From: Gammaproteobacteria bacterium
Lineage (GTDB): Bacteria > Pseudomonadota > Gammaproteobacteria > Pseudomonadales > Azotimanducaceae
Reading direction: 5' to 3'
Assembly: GCA_026706425.1 (NCBI GenBank)
Contig: JAPOYW010000358.1
Span: 1-31,617, forward strand
Length of the DNA stretch: 31,617 nucleotides
Under the pieces are notes generated by a model. It saw only the letters and a program-made list of their open reading frames with translations. It did not search any database and was not told the origin of the DNA. How positions within the stretch are numbered: the first letter of the stretch is position 1; every line of letters starts with the position of its first letter. The position numbers and the translations under genes are program-made. Of this stretch, positions 16,081 to 24,372 are shown piece after piece.

Positions 16081-18237
16081 ATGCCCAGCCAACCCGCAGT
16101 CATCGAAGTCGCGGTGCCCCGTCCGCTGCGGCGCACGTTTGACTACGTGCTGGCCAAGGGTGCGCGCGTTCCCGCCCCCGGCACCCGGGTGCGGGTGCCT
16201 CTGGGGCGCAGTGGCGTCGTGGGCATCGTTCTCGATGTCCGGGATTCGTCCCCCCACCAATTGAAGATGATCGAACAGGTCATCGACGACGAACCGCTGC
16301 TGCCCCCGGACCTCGTGGAACTCGCCCGATGGCTCGCCGGCTACTACCACCACCCGATTGGGGATGTCCTGAAGACGGTGATGCCAGTCAAGGCCCGACG
16401 GGGCGCCAAGGCCGAGCCCGTCGGCGTCGTTGCCTGGCAACTCGCCGCAGACACCTCGCACGCCGACACGGCGTTGGCGCGGGCACCGACCCAGCGCGTC
16501 ACGTTCGACCGCCTGCGTCAACTCGGATCGACCGCCGACGCCGAACTCGCCGCGTTCGGCATCAAACGTCAGTCGCTGGCGGCGCTCCTCGCCAAGGAAC
16601 TGGTGGAGCGAACAACCGTTGCGCCGCGCTACGAGACCAGGGGCTCCCAAGTCGAACCCACGCGGGAGCAGGCGACGGCCATCGCCGCGATCATCGGCTC
16701 CCTCGGAAGCGCGACCACGTACGTGCTCGAAGGCGTCACCGGCAGCGGGAAGACCGAGGTCTATCTCCGCGTGATCGCCGAGGTGCTGCGCTCCGGCAAA
16801 CAAGCGCTTGTCCTCGTTCCGGAAATCGCACTGACGCCGCAGACGACCGCTCGCTTCGCCGAGCGATTCGGTGCCACGGCGACGCTGCATTCCGGCATGA
16901 CCGATCCACAGCGCTTCGACACCTGGCTGAAGTGCCGCGACGGGTCGCACAAGGTGCTGATCGGCACGCGGTCGGCGGTCCTTGCGCCGTTCGCCGACCT
17001 CGGCGTGATCGTGGTCGACGAAGAGCACGACGGCTCGTTCAAGCAACAGGAAGGATTGCGCTATTCGGCCCGGGACGTGGCCGTCAAACGCGGCCAGATG
17101 CTGTCGATCCCGGTGGTGCTCGGCAGCGCAACGCCGAGCATGGAGACCCTCGAGAACGCCCGTCGGGACCGCTATCGTCGCCTGCGCCTCACACGACGCG
17201 TCGCTGGCCGTTCGATGCCCGGCTACCGCATTTCGGACATCCGCGGGGAACGACTCGACGGTGGCATCGGCATGCACCTGCACCGAGCCATCGGGGCGCA
17301 CCTGGACGACGGCAACCAGGTGCTGGCCTTCATCAATCGCCGCGGCTACGCGCCGGTGCTGCTGTGTTCCGACTGCGGCTGGCAAGCCGAATGCGACCAC
17401 TGCGACGTCAAGCTCACGTACCACCGCCAGCCCCGGCAACTGCGCTGCCACCACTGCGACCGTCGTCGCCCGATTCCCCGCGAGTGCCCGTCGTGCGGCG
17501 CGCGCGACTTCGTGCTGGTCGGCACCGGTACCCAACGCACGGAGGAAACGCTACGAGCCCGGCACCCCGGTGTGCCCCTTTACCGTATAGACCGCGACAC
17601 GACGCGAAGCGCGCGCCGACTCGAGGCCGATCTCGCGGCCATCGCCGAGGGCAAGCCGGCAATACTCGTCGGAACGCAGATGCTCGCCAAGGGCCATCAC
17701 CTTCCGAACGTCACCCTGGTGGCGGTGCTCGACGCGGATGGCGGGTTCCTGTCACCGGATTTCCGGGCGCCGGAACGCACCGCGCAGCTTATCGTCCAAG
17801 TTGCCGGACGGGCAGGTCGGGGCGAGCGGCCGGGCGAGGTCTGGATCCAAACCTTCGACCCCGGCAACGCCAATCTGCGGGCTCTGATCGAGGCGGGGTA
17901 TCCGGGCTTCGTCGGATGCGAGCGGCAGCGCCGCGAATCTGCCCTCATGCCGCCGTTCGTCGCGTTGGCCATCGTGCGCGCCGAGTGTCCCTCCGAGGCT
18001 GCCGCGCTGGACCTGCTCCGACGCGCCGCCGAAACGCTCTCCGGGGAGGGTCTTGAACTGCTCGGACCCGCGCCCGCCCCGATCGCGCGTCGTGCCGACC
18101 GCTATCGGAGCCAGCTCCTGCTGCTCGCCCGGCGCCGCCGCGACCTCCACCTAGCACTGGACCGGCTCGAACAGGCCGATCCCAGGGCAAGGGGCGTGCG
18201 CTGGTCCATCGATGTCGACCCGCTGGACACGGCGTGA
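16081..18237 (+). CDS. priA: Primosomal replication protein N' (PriA helicase)
   Basis: The 718-residue superfamily-2 DNA helicase reloads DnaB at stalled or repaired replication forks. The N-terminal 3'-end-binding domain (residues 1-100, VAVPRPLRRTFDYVL) precedes the helicase core with Walker A GVTGSGKTEVYL (about 218-229) and the Walker B DEEHDGSFKQQ (about 313-323). A cluster of eight cysteines follows (CSDCGWQAECDHC, then CHHC and CPSCGARD, about 428-480) that binds two zinc ions. The final motifs are VGTQMLAKGHHLPNVTLV and QVAGRAGRGERPGEV. Length and order match intact PriA. The gene is divergent from the blaI-type gene and convergent with the genes downstream. Confidence 0.97.
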   Translation: MPSQPAVIEVAVPRPLRRTFDYVLAKGARVPAPGTRVRVPLGRSGVVGIVLDVRDSSPHQLKMIEQVIDDEPLLPPDLVELARWLAGYYHHPIGDVLKTVMPVKARRGAKAEPVGVVAWQLAADTSHADTALARAPTQRVTFDRLRQLGSTADAELAAFGIKRQSLAALLAKELVERTTVAPRYETRGSQVEPTREQATAIAAIIGSLGSATTYVLEGVTGSGKTEVYLRVIAEVLRSGKQALVLVPEIALTPQTTARFAERFGATATLHSGMTDPQRFDTWLKCRDGSHKVLIGTRSAVLAPFADLGVIVVDEEHDGSFKQQEGLRYSARDVAVKRGQMLSIPVVLGSATPSMETLENARRDRYRRLRLTRRVAGRSMPGYRISDIRGERLDGGIGMHLHRAIGAHLDDGNQVLAFINRRGYAPVLLCSDCGWQAECDHCDVKLTYHRQPRQLRCHHCDRRRPIPRECPSCGARDFVLVGTGTQRTEETLRARHPGVPLYRIDRDTTRSARRLEADLAAIAEGKPAILVGTQMLAKGHHLPNVTLVAVLDADGGFLSPDFRAPERTAQLIVQVAGRAGRGERPGEVWIQTFDPGNANLRALIEAGYPGFVGCERQRRESALMPPFVALAIVRAECPSEAAALDLLRRAAETLSGEGLELLGPAPAPIARRADRYRSQLLLLARRRRDLHLALDRLEQADPRARGVRWSIDVDPLDTA

Positions 18238-18262
18238 TGGTCAAGTCACGCCCGGCGTGGGC

Positions 18263-18526
18263 TTAAGGGGCTCCGCCGGGTCGGTTGTGCCGAGTCGGTC
18301 GCGGTTGTTGGATTCCAGGCCGGGGAGTAGGTTGGCGGCATGGCTGGTCGGATCGCTGCTTGCCCCGGAGAACACTCGGATCTGCGCCTTGAGCACGGGG
18401 CGCTGATATTTGCCATGCCCGTGGAGTGCTACGACCAACTAAGGCAACCACCAACGCCAACGCAACAGCAACAAGCACGAAAGCGAGCCATGGTCGCGCG
18501 CTTGCCGAAGTGTGTTTGAGGCTCAT
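18263..18526 (-). CDS. Possible small single-span membrane protein
   Basis: This 87-residue frame starts 20 bases after the PhyH gene stop on the same strand. It has one strong hydrophobic segment (WLAFVLVAVALALVVALVG, about residues 13-31) followed by a basic, proline-rich tail. No family is recognised and the ribosome binding site is weak. It may be a real small membrane protein co-transcribed with the dioxygenase, or a chance frame in the 308-base gap between priA and the PhyH gene, which otherwise contains nothing I recognise. Confidence 0.35.
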   Translation of the reverse strand: MSLKHTSASARPWLAFVLVAVALALVVALVGRSTPRAWQISAPRAQGADPSVLRGKQRSDQPCRQPTPRPGIQQPRPTRHNRPGGAP

Positions 18527-18545
18527 CCGATCTAACCAGTATGGC

Positions 18546-19661
18546 TCACTTGTAGGCTGCCGCCCGTTCCTTGGCCTGCTCTTCGGCGACGACCCCGCGC
18601 ATCCCCTCCCACTCGTCCCACATGTCGCACATGGCGTCCTTGGAGCGCTCCCAGGGGTTGTTGCCCTCTTCGTAGTCCAGCCACTCGCCCCTCTGGCCGC
18701 GGTCCGGGTGGTCCGTGACGCCGCTCACCACCTTGTCGGGTTGTCTCTTCTTGTTGCGGATGCGGAAGATGATGTTCTTGCGGGACTCGGTGCCATGCTC
18801 GTTGCGGGTGCCCGAATGGGGGATGTGGTACATCGTGATGCAGGCATCCCCGGGGGACATCAGGATCTGGGTCGGGCGCGGCCACCGACGGCCATCCGGC
18901 GTGGACTCGGCGGTCTCGTCGATGAACTGCTCCTGGACGGGCTTCGGCAGGTAGATCATGCCGCAGCGGTTCGGCACCTCGTGGTCGAGCCTCGGCCAAC
19001 CCGGCCCCTCGGGACCGAGACGATCGTTGACGCTGCGTTGCCAGCGGAAGAACCTTTGCATGGCGTGGTGGGCGCCCGGGAGCACGGCGGTTTGCCCGCA
19101 GCCTTCCCGGGTCTGGTCGTTCAAGGGGACGATCACGAAGGCGGTGAAGCTGCCAAGTCCCAGGGTCATGTCCGGATCTTCGAACAGCGGCACCATGTTG
19201 TGGCCCATGACTTCCGGGCTGCGGCCGACGTTGCCCTTGGGGCCGGATGCGAAGTGCCGCGCATAGATCTCCTCCGGCGTGCCCTCCTGAACCTCCTGGG
19301 GCGCGGCGATGGTGATGTTGCCGTCCATGTGGATGCCGGCGCCGTAGTACGGCATGTCGCAGTCCTTGTAACCAAGGTTGTTGAATCGCGTACCGGGCTT
19401 GCTCGGCTTGATCACGCCCACCTGGCAGGCGACCGGCGGGTCGAAGTAGCCCATCGCCTCGTGCAGGATCGGCGTGATCGACGAGGCGTTGACGAGGTCG
19501 GTCATCGCCTGGTCCCGACCGAGGTTCTCGCCCCTTTGGGCCCGCTTGATCCGCGCACGTGCGGCCTCCACAAGCTCGTCGGCAACCACGTTCCTGAGGA
19601 TGATGTAGCCGTCGCGGTAGAGGTCGCGTTTCTGTTCGTGGGTCATCGCGGGAGCGGTCAT
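18546..19661 (-). CDS. Phytanoyl-CoA dioxygenase (PhyH) family protein
   Basis: The 371-residue protein looks like an Fe(II)/2-oxoglutarate-dependent oxygenase of the PhyH family, which hydroxylate varied small molecules. It begins MTHEQKRDLYRDGYIILRNV, the usual PhyH helix and strand. The iron-binding HxD is visible as GIHMDGN (H111, D113). A distal histidine lies in MYHIPHSGTRNEHG (H279 or H282), followed by Arg/Lys residues (FRIRNKKR) that would bind 2-oxoglutarate. It is longer than average, with an insertion around residues 120-160 and a charged C-terminal tail ending AKERAAAYK. The start at 19661 was chosen because AAGGAAA lies about eight bases upstream and family similarity begins there. 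The substrate cannot be predicted. It is divergent from the S9 peptidase gene. Confidence 0.88.
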   Translation of the reverse strand: MTAPAMTHEQKRDLYRDGYIILRNVVADELVEAARARIKRAQRGENLGRDQAMTDLVNASSITPILHEAMGYFDPPVACQVGVIKPSKPGTRFNNLGYKDCDMPYYGAGIHMDGNITIAAPQEVQEGTPEEIYARHFASGPKGNVGRSPEVMGHNMVPLFEDPDMTLGLGSFTAFVIVPLNDQTREGCGQTAVLPGAHHAMQRFFRWQRSVNDRLGPEGPGWPRLDHEVPNRCGMIYLPKPVQEQFIDETAESTPDGRRWPRPTQILMSPGDACITMYHIPHSGTRNEHGTESRKNIIFRIRNKKRQPDKVVSGVTDHPDRGQRGEWLDYEEGNNPWERSKDAMCDMWDEWEGMRGVVAEEQAKERAAAYK

Positions 19662-19825
19662 GGGATCGGTTTCCTTTGGACGTTGATGTGTTTGCCTGGC
19701 GTTCAACGCGCGTTCGGATGCACCTGGCATTGATCCGCGGCGAAGCCGCGTGAAAACATAGGTCAATTGCGGAATGTTGCCAAGACGGGCGTCTCGTACG
19801 GAGCGGACGACCGTCCAGGAAGCAG
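19662..19825. promoter_or_regulatory. Divergent region between PhyH and S9 peptidase genes
   Basis: This 164-base region should carry promoters for both genes. A hairpin CGCGGC-GAA-GCCGCG lies at 19736-19750. An AT-rich stretch around 19750-19775 is the likely promoter area, but no convincing -35/-10 pair could be fixed. Confidence 0.3.
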
Positions 19826-21901
19826 ATGATCAAACACTTGACGAGCATGGGGGTGGCCGTGGCGATGTTGGGCTGTTCGACCGACGAGGATCCCTATCTT
19901 TGGCTCGAGGATGTCGGCGGCGACGGCGCCCTTGCCTGGGCGCAGGAGCGAAACGCAACGACCCGGGCCGCGTTTGCCGACGACCCGGAGTTCGAATCCC
20001 TCGAACAACGGCTGCAGGAAATCCTCGACGCCGACGATCGGATCCCCTACGTCTACAAGGCCGGCGACTGGTACTACAACCTGTGGCAGGACGAGGAGAA
20101 CCCGCGCGGGCTCTGGCGGCGCACGACGCTCGACGAATACAGGAAGCCCGACCCTACTTGGGACGTGGTGCTCGACATCGACGCGTTGGGCAAGGAGGAG
20201 GGCGAGAACTGGGTGTACGGCGGCGCATCGATCCTAGTCCCGACCTACGACCGGTGCCTGCTGCGGCTGTCCCGTGGCGGGGCCGACGCGGACGTCGTGC
20301 GCGAGTTCGACCTCGTCGCCAAGACGTTCGTCGACGGCGGTTTCTTCCTGCCCGAGGCGAAGCAAACCGTCGCCTGGGCCGGTCCCGACGAGATCTTCGT
20401 GGCGACGGACTTCGGCCCGGGGTCCATGACCGACTCCGGCTACGCGCGGATCGTCAAACTCTGGCAACGCGGCCAACCCCTTGAGGACGCGATCACGGTC
20501 TTCGAAGGCGAGACATCGGATGTCTCGGTGGGCGCGTACGCCGAACTGTCCCCGGGGTTCGAGATGCAGTTCGTCTACCGGGGACGCGACTTCTACAACA
20601 GCGACCGCTACATCCGTCGCGGCGACGAACTCCTCCCGCTCGCCATTCCCTCCGATGCCGGCTACGCGGTGCACCGTGGCTGGCTCTACGTGACCCCGCG
20701 CAGCGATTGGGAAACCGCCGGACGCGCCTACGCGACGGGCAGCCTGCTCGCCATCAAGCTGGAGCGCTTCCTCGCCGGCGAACGGAATCTCGCCGTCCTG
20801 TTCGAACCGGGGGAAGGGACCGCGCTCGCCGGCTACTCGCTGACCCGCAACCATGTGCTCATCAACATTCTCGACAATGTGCGCAACCGCATCGAGGTCG
20901 CGACGCACGGGCCAGACAGGTGGACCGCCGCGCCGCTCAAAGGCGTCGACGGCACCGGGTTCCAAACCATCGATGCTGGTGCCGTCGACCCGGACGGAGA
21001 CGACCGGTATTTCCTCGAAACCACCGACTACCTGAAGCCATCGGCGCTCTCCCTGGCCACCGTGGGCGAAGACCCGGTTGTGCTGAAGAACGCACCTGGC
21101 AAGTTCAACGTCGACGGCCTGGCGATCCGCCAACATTGGGCTACGTCCGCCGACGGAACCCGAATACCCTACTTCCAGGTTTCCCGTGTCGACGCCGCCG
21201 ACACCCAACCGACGCTCCTCTACGGCTACGGGGGCTTCCGGATCCCGCAGGTTCCCCGGTACTCGGCGGGGATCGGTGCGGCCTGGCTGGAGCGCGGCGG
21301 CGTCTACGTCGTGGCGAATATCCGCGGCGGCGGCGAGTTCGGTCCCGACTGGCACCAGGCGGCCCTGAAGGCCGATCGCCCGCGCGCCTACGAGGACTTC
21401 ATCGCCGTCGCCGAGGACCTGATCCGGCGCGGCGTGACCACCTCGAAGCAACTCGGCGTCATGGGCGGCAGCAACGGCGGACTTCTGATGGGCAACATGC
21501 TGACCATGCGACCCGACCTGTTCGGCGCCATCGTCGCGCAGGTACCCCTGTTCGACATGCGCCGCTACCACGAACTGCTGGCCGGGGCGAGTTGGATGGC
21601 CGAATACGGCAATCCCGACGACCCCGACGAGTGGGCATTCATCGAGGGCTTCTCGCCTTACCACAACGTCTCGGAGAATGTCGACTACCCGAGGCTTCTG
21701 GTCACGACGTCAACCCGCGACGACCGGGTGCATCCGGGACATGCCAGGAAGATGGTTGCGAAGATGCGCGACATGGGCCACGACGTCCTCTACTACGAGA
21801 ACGTCGAGGGCGGACACGCAGGCGCGGCGGACAACGCCCAGCGAGCCTACATGTGGGCGTTGGCGTTCCGGTTTCTTTGGGGCGCGCTGGCGGACGACTA
21901 G
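19826..21901 (+). CDS. Prolyl oligopeptidase family serine peptidase (S9), probable lipoprotein
   Basis: The 691-residue protein has a beta-propeller N-terminal domain (starting DPYLWLEDVGGDGALAWAQ, the classical S9A opening) and a C-terminal alpha/beta hydrolase domain. The catalytic triad is visible: Ser549 in GGSNGGLLMGNML, Asp632 or Asp633 in STRDDRVHP, and His664 in EGGHAG. The N-terminus MIKHLTSMGVAVAMLGC ends in a lipobox-like LGC (C17), so the enzyme is probably a lipid-anchored envelope peptidase that cleaves short peptides. The ATG at 19826 is preceded by AGGAAG. The gene is divergent from the PhyH gene and is followed by a 386-base gap. Confidence 0.94.
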   Translation: MIKHLTSMGVAVAMLGCSTDEDPYLWLEDVGGDGALAWAQERNATTRAAFADDPEFESLEQRLQEILDADDRIPYVYKAGDWYYNLWQDEENPRGLWRRTTLDEYRKPDPTWDVVLDIDALGKEEGENWVYGGASILVPTYDRCLLRLSRGGADADVVREFDLVAKTFVDGGFFLPEAKQTVAWAGPDEIFVATDFGPGSMTDSGYARIVKLWQRGQPLEDAITVFEGETSDVSVGAYAELSPGFEMQFVYRGRDFYNSDRYIRRGDELLPLAIPSDAGYAVHRGWLYVTPRSDWETAGRAYATGSLLAIKLERFLAGERNLAVLFEPGEGTALAGYSLTRNHVLINILDNVRNRIEVATHGPDRWTAAPLKGVDGTGFQTIDAGAVDPDGDDRYFLETTDYLKPSALSLATVGEDPVVLKNAPGKFNVDGLAIRQHWATSADGTRIPYFQVSRVDAADTQPTLLYGYGGFRIPQVPRYSAGIGAAWLERGGVYVVANIRGGGEFGPDWHQAALKADRPRAYEDFIAVAEDLIRRGVTTSKQLGVMGGSNGGLLMGNMLTMRPDLFGAIVAQVPLFDMRRYHELLAGASWMAEYGNPDDPDEWAFIEGFSPYHNVSENVDYPRLLVTTSTRDDRVHPGHARKMVAKMRDMGHDVLYYENVEGGHAGAADNAQRAYMWALAFRFLWGALADD

Positions 21902-21959
21902 TCGAGACAACCGCCGCCGACCGGCTACTGGGCGTCCCGAACCGCCCCAAGTAGGAAGA

Positions 21960-22034
21960 TCAGAACCGGAACCGAATACCGACCTTGAACGCGCCGTTGA
22001 TTTCGCTCTCGTGCGTGAAATAACGAACATCCAT
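21960..22034 (-). pseudogene. C-terminal remnant of an outer-membrane beta-barrel protein
   Basis: On the minus strand this frame reads MDVRYFTHESEINGAFKVG followed by IRFRF and a stop. Alternating hydrophobic residues and a terminal Phe are the hallmark of the last strand of outer-membrane barrels. Upstream the same frame is open but not barrel-like, so this is probably the surviving tail of a deleted gene. A GGGAGGAAG sequence precedes the ATG by chance or as a relic. A 24-residue functional peptide cannot be excluded. Confidence 0.4.
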
Positions 22035-22287
22035 TGCTTCCTCCCGTTCTCGATGGCCGTCCGCTAGATGGCTTGAGCGCCCTTGACGCTTACACTCAGG
22101 TTGCATATGGACAGATATGGACAAGTGTTTGAATCTGCTCCTTGACGGCTCGTGTACCCACGAGCCGCGCTCGGGTACTCGCGAGACGCGCTAGCCCTTT
22201 CCGCGCAAACGACCCGATGCATTGAGAGACCGCGCGAACAGTCGCCAGTTCCGTTCCGCGAATCCCCGCTCGCGGCCGCGTGACGGT
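22035..22287. other. Gene-free stretch with direct and inverted repeats
   Basis: Nothing resembling a gene was seen in this part of the gap between the S9 peptidase gene and exbD. It holds a direct repeat ATATGGACA at 22105-22113 and 22115-22123 (10-bp period). It also holds a strong inverted repeat at 22146-22167, listed separately. Confidence 0.5.
22146..22167. repeat. Nine-bp inverted repeat, hairpin downstream of exbD
   Basis: CGGCTCGTG-TACC-CACGAGCCG is a perfect nine-pair stem with a four-base loop, about 120 bases after the exbD stop on the minus strand. No T-run follows on either strand. It may be an mRNA-end hairpin or a protein-binding site. Confidence 0.5.
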
Positions 22288-22683
22288 TCAGCTCGCAGCC
22301 AGGGAGACGTCGCCGACGCCGGCTCGCCGGGCGGAGTCCAAAATCCGCACCATCGTGTCGGTCCTCGAGTCCGGATGCGGCCGAATGACCACCGGCGCCT
22401 CCGGGTTCTCGGCGTGCATGCGTTCGATGTTCGCACGCACCGATCTTACGTCCACGTCCCGGCCGGCGATGATGATGCGGTCGGTGCTGGTGACATGGAC
22501 CACGATGCTCTGCTTTTCCGGATCCACGTTGACAGGGTCCTTCTCGGGCTGGTTCACATCCAGGCCGACCTCCTTGACGAACGTGGCCGTGACAATGAAG
22601 AAGATCAGCATGATGAACACCACGTCCAGCATCGGCGTCAGGTTCACCCTGTCCTCCTGGGATCGTTGCCGTCGTCTACGCAT
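22288..22683 (-). CDS. ExbD/TolR-family biopolymer transport protein
   Basis: The 131-residue protein has the ExbD/TolR layout: a short basic cytoplasmic N-terminus (MRRRRQRSQEDRVNLTPMLD), one transmembrane helix with the conserved proton-channel Asp (MLDVVFIMLIFFIVTATF, about residues 18-35), and a periplasmic domain (VNVDPEKQSIVVHVTSTDRI to DTMVRILDSARRAGV). With ExbB/TolQ-type partners such proteins use the proton gradient to energise outer-membrane processes through TonB or TolA. The start at 22683 is fixed by GGAGG just upstream. No exbB or tonB is seen in the window, so partners must lie elsewhere. Whether it is ExbD or TolR cannot be decided. Confidence 0.9.
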   Translation of the reverse strand: MRRRRQRSQEDRVNLTPMLDVVFIMLIFFIVTATFVKEVGLDVNQPEKDPVNVDPEKQSIVVHVTSTDRIIIAGRDVDVRSVRANIERMHAENPEAPVVIRPHPDSRTDTMVRILDSARRAGVGDVSLAAS

Positions 22684-22732
22684 ATCGCCCTCCTCGATTC
22701 GACGTGGTCTTCGCACCACGCGCAGAAACGTA

Positions 22733-22752
22733 TGTGCTAATAAAGTAGCACA
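22733..22752. repeat. Inverted repeat TGTGCTA-N6-TAGCACA
   Basis: Perfect seven-base arms are separated by six A/T-rich bases. The element lies 50 bases upstream of the exbD start and probably overlaps its promoter. Arm length and spacing resemble an operator for a dimeric regulator. The regulator is unknown. Confidence 0.5.
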
Positions 22753-22756
22753 CAAC

Positions 22757-22804
22757 GCCCCACCTGTAAACGACACACGCGCCCCACCTGTAAACGACAC
22801 ACGC
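22757..22804. repeat. Perfect 24-bp tandem duplication
   Basis: The 24-base unit running 22757-22780 (beginning GCCCCACCTG and ending ACACACGC) is repeated without change at 22781-22804. It is non-coding and sits between the exbD-side inverted repeat and the F420-operon palindrome. It may be a recent slippage duplication or a doubled protein-binding site. Confidence 0.9.
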
Positions 22805-22870
22805 GATTTCTGTCCTACACGGCAGGACGGAGATATCGCACACGGCTCTTTGTCCGGGCGACTGCTGGCG

Positions 22871-22890
22871 TCCGTCCACATGTGGACGGA
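22871..22890. repeat. 20-bp perfect palindrome at the F420 operon promoter
   Basis: TCCGTCCACATGTGGACGGA reads identically on both strands over all 20 bases. It ends within the -10 candidate GATAAT (22889-22894) and lies 38 bases before the start codon. Position and symmetry make it a likely operator for a homodimeric repressor of the F420 genes. Confidence 0.65.
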
Positions 22891-22928
22891 TAATGCGCCG
22901 CTTTGCACGGCGGCGATAAGGAGCGGGC

Positions 22929-23597
22929 GTGGCGCAAGGCAGGGAAACCATCGCCATTCTGGGCGGAACGGGCGACTTGGGCACCGGACTGGCAATCCGC
23001 TGGTCCAAGGCCGGCCACCGCATCGTCATCGGTTCGCGCACACTCGAAAAGGCCCGCAACGCCGTCGCGAATCTCAAGAAGATCAGTCCCGAAACCCCTG
23101 CTGACGCGATGGAGAACCCGGAAGCGGCAGCAGCCGGAGACATCGTTGTGCTGACGGTCCCCGCCGAACACCAGGTGTCGACCCTTCGGACGGTGCGCGA
23201 CGGGCTCACGGGCAAGATCCTCATCGACGTCACGGTACCCCTCGTTGCTCCCAGGGTGGGCACCGTGCAACTACCCGAGGCCGGCAGTGCCGGCAAGCGC
23301 GCCCAGGATTTCCTAGGCGACGAGGTCATGGTTGTGACAGCGTTCCAGAACATCGCCGCACACCTGCTACAAGAGGAAGTGGTCATCGAATGCGACGTGC
23401 TGGTGGCCGGCAACAAACGCGCCGCGCGGGAAAAGGTGATCGAACTCGCCGAAGAAGCCGGCATGCGCGCTTGGCACGCCGGTCCCATCGAGAACTCGGC
23501 CGCCGCCGAAGCGCTGACCAGCATCCTGATTCAAATCAACCGCCGCCACGAGATATCCCACTCCGGCATCAAGATCGTCGGCCAAGCGGACCATTGA
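22929..23597 (+). CDS. npdG: F420H2:NADP oxidoreductase (NPDG/Fno family)
   Basis: The 222-residue protein matches the NADPH-dependent F420 reductase family, which transfers hydride between the deazaflavin F420 and NADP. A Rossmann GGTGDLGTGLA motif (about residues 12-22) is followed by the 2'-phosphate-binding segment GSRTLEKA that favours NADP over NAD. The core contains VVLTVPAEHQ, DVTVPLVAP, and VVTAFQNIAAHLL near residues 136-148, as in Fno. The GTG at 22929 is supported by AAGGAG five bases upstream. It is the first gene of the F420 operon, ten bases before cofE, which strengthens the assignment over a general NADP-binding protein. Confidence 0.93.
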   Translation: MAQGRETIAILGGTGDLGTGLAIRWSKAGHRIVIGSRTLEKARNAVANLKKISPETPADAMENPEAAAAGDIVVLTVPAEHQVSTLRTVRDGLTGKILIDVTVPLVAPRVGTVQLPEAGSAGKRAQDFLGDEVMVVTAFQNIAAHLLQEEVVIECDVLVAGNKRAAREKVIELAEEAGMRAWHAGPIENSAAAEALTSILIQINRRHEISHSGIKIVGQADH

Positions 23598-23607
23598 CCG
23601 CTACGCA

Positions 23608-24372
23608 ATGCCCGGTGCCATCGCCATCACGCCCATCGGCGGCATCAAGCTGGTCGAACCGGGGGACGATCTGGCTTCGCTGTTGCTCGAGGGACTCGCC
23701 GCAAGCCATCTCGACCTAGAAGACGGCGACATCGTGGCGGTTGCGCAGAAGATCGTGTCCAAGGCCGAAGGCCGTCAAGTCGACCTAGCGACGGTGGAAG
23801 CCTCCGAGCAGGCGCGTCAGCTGGCAGCGGAAACCGACAAGGATCCCCGCCTTGTACAGCTCATTCTCGACGAATCCACGGAAGTCGTGCGCAAGAAGCC
23901 CGGTGTACTCATCGTCCGCCACAGGCTTGGCCTGGTGGGTGCCCATGCCGGCGTCGACCAATCGAACGTGGACCACGACGGGGGTGCAAGCGCATTGCTG
24001 CTGCCAAGAGACCCCGACTGCAGTGCCAGGCGAATTCGCCGGGCCCTGGTGGAGGCCACCGGACAACGCATCGGGGTTTTGATCACGGACAGTGCCAACC
24101 GTCCCTGGCGGTTGGGAACCGTCGGCATAGCTATCGGCGCGGCGGGAGTGGGGGTGCTGGACGACAAACGTGGCGGCAACGACCTATACGGGCGCGAGCT
24201 CAAGGTAACCTTGATCAACCGTGCCGACAGCCTGGCGAGCGCGGCAACGCTGGCCATGGGCGAGACCACGGAACGAACCCCGGCGGCATTGATCCGGGGA
24301 TTCCCCGCGGAAGAGTCCGAGCAGTCGGCAGCCGCCATCCCCAGGCCGCTGGAAGAGGACCTGTTTCGATGA
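23608..24372 (+). CDS. cofE: Coenzyme F420-0:L-glutamate ligase
   Basis: This 254-residue protein resembles CofE/the N-terminal half of FbiB, which adds glutamates to F420-0 using GTP. Family features are ITPIGGIKLVEPGDDL at the start, EDGDIVAVAQKIVSKAEGR (about residues 37-55), the RHRLGLVGAHAGVDQSNVD region, and ITDSANRPWRLGTVGIAIGA with the conserved RPWR. Unlike actinobacterial FbiB it has no C-terminal nitroreductase-like domain, so the final reduction of dehydro-F420, if needed, must be done by another enzyme. It overlaps cofD by four bases (ATGA). Confidence 0.94.
   Translation: MPGAIAITPIGGIKLVEPGDDLASLLLEGLAASHLDLEDGDIVAVAQKIVSKAEGRQVDLATVEASEQARQLAAETDKDPRLVQLILDESTEVVRKKPGVLIVRHRLGLVGAHAGVDQSNVDHDGGASALLLPRDPDCSARRIRRALVEATGQRIGVLITDSANRPWRLGTVGIAIGAAGVGVLDDKRGGNDLYGRELKVTLINRADSLASAATLAMGETTERTPAALIRGFPAEESEQSAAAIPRPLEEDLFR

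Larger units (their letters stand above)
22684..22928. promoter_or_regulatory. Divergent control region of exbD and the F420 operon
   Basis: This 245-base region carries several symmetric elements listed separately: an inverted repeat (22733-22752), a 24-bp tandem repeat (22757-22804) and a 20-bp perfect palindrome (22871-22890). GATAAT at 22889-22894 is a good -10 candidate for the F420 operon and overlaps the right end of the palindrome. AAGGAG at 22918-22923 is the ribosome binding site for the first operon gene. Confidence 0.5.

Noticed and set aside
15724..17535. 603-codon open frame antisense to priA
   Set aside because: It covers the unmistakable priA helicase motifs and has no recognisable domain of its own.
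22757..22804. Possible start of a CRISPR array
   Set aside because: There are only two units with no spacers between them and no cas genes nearby.
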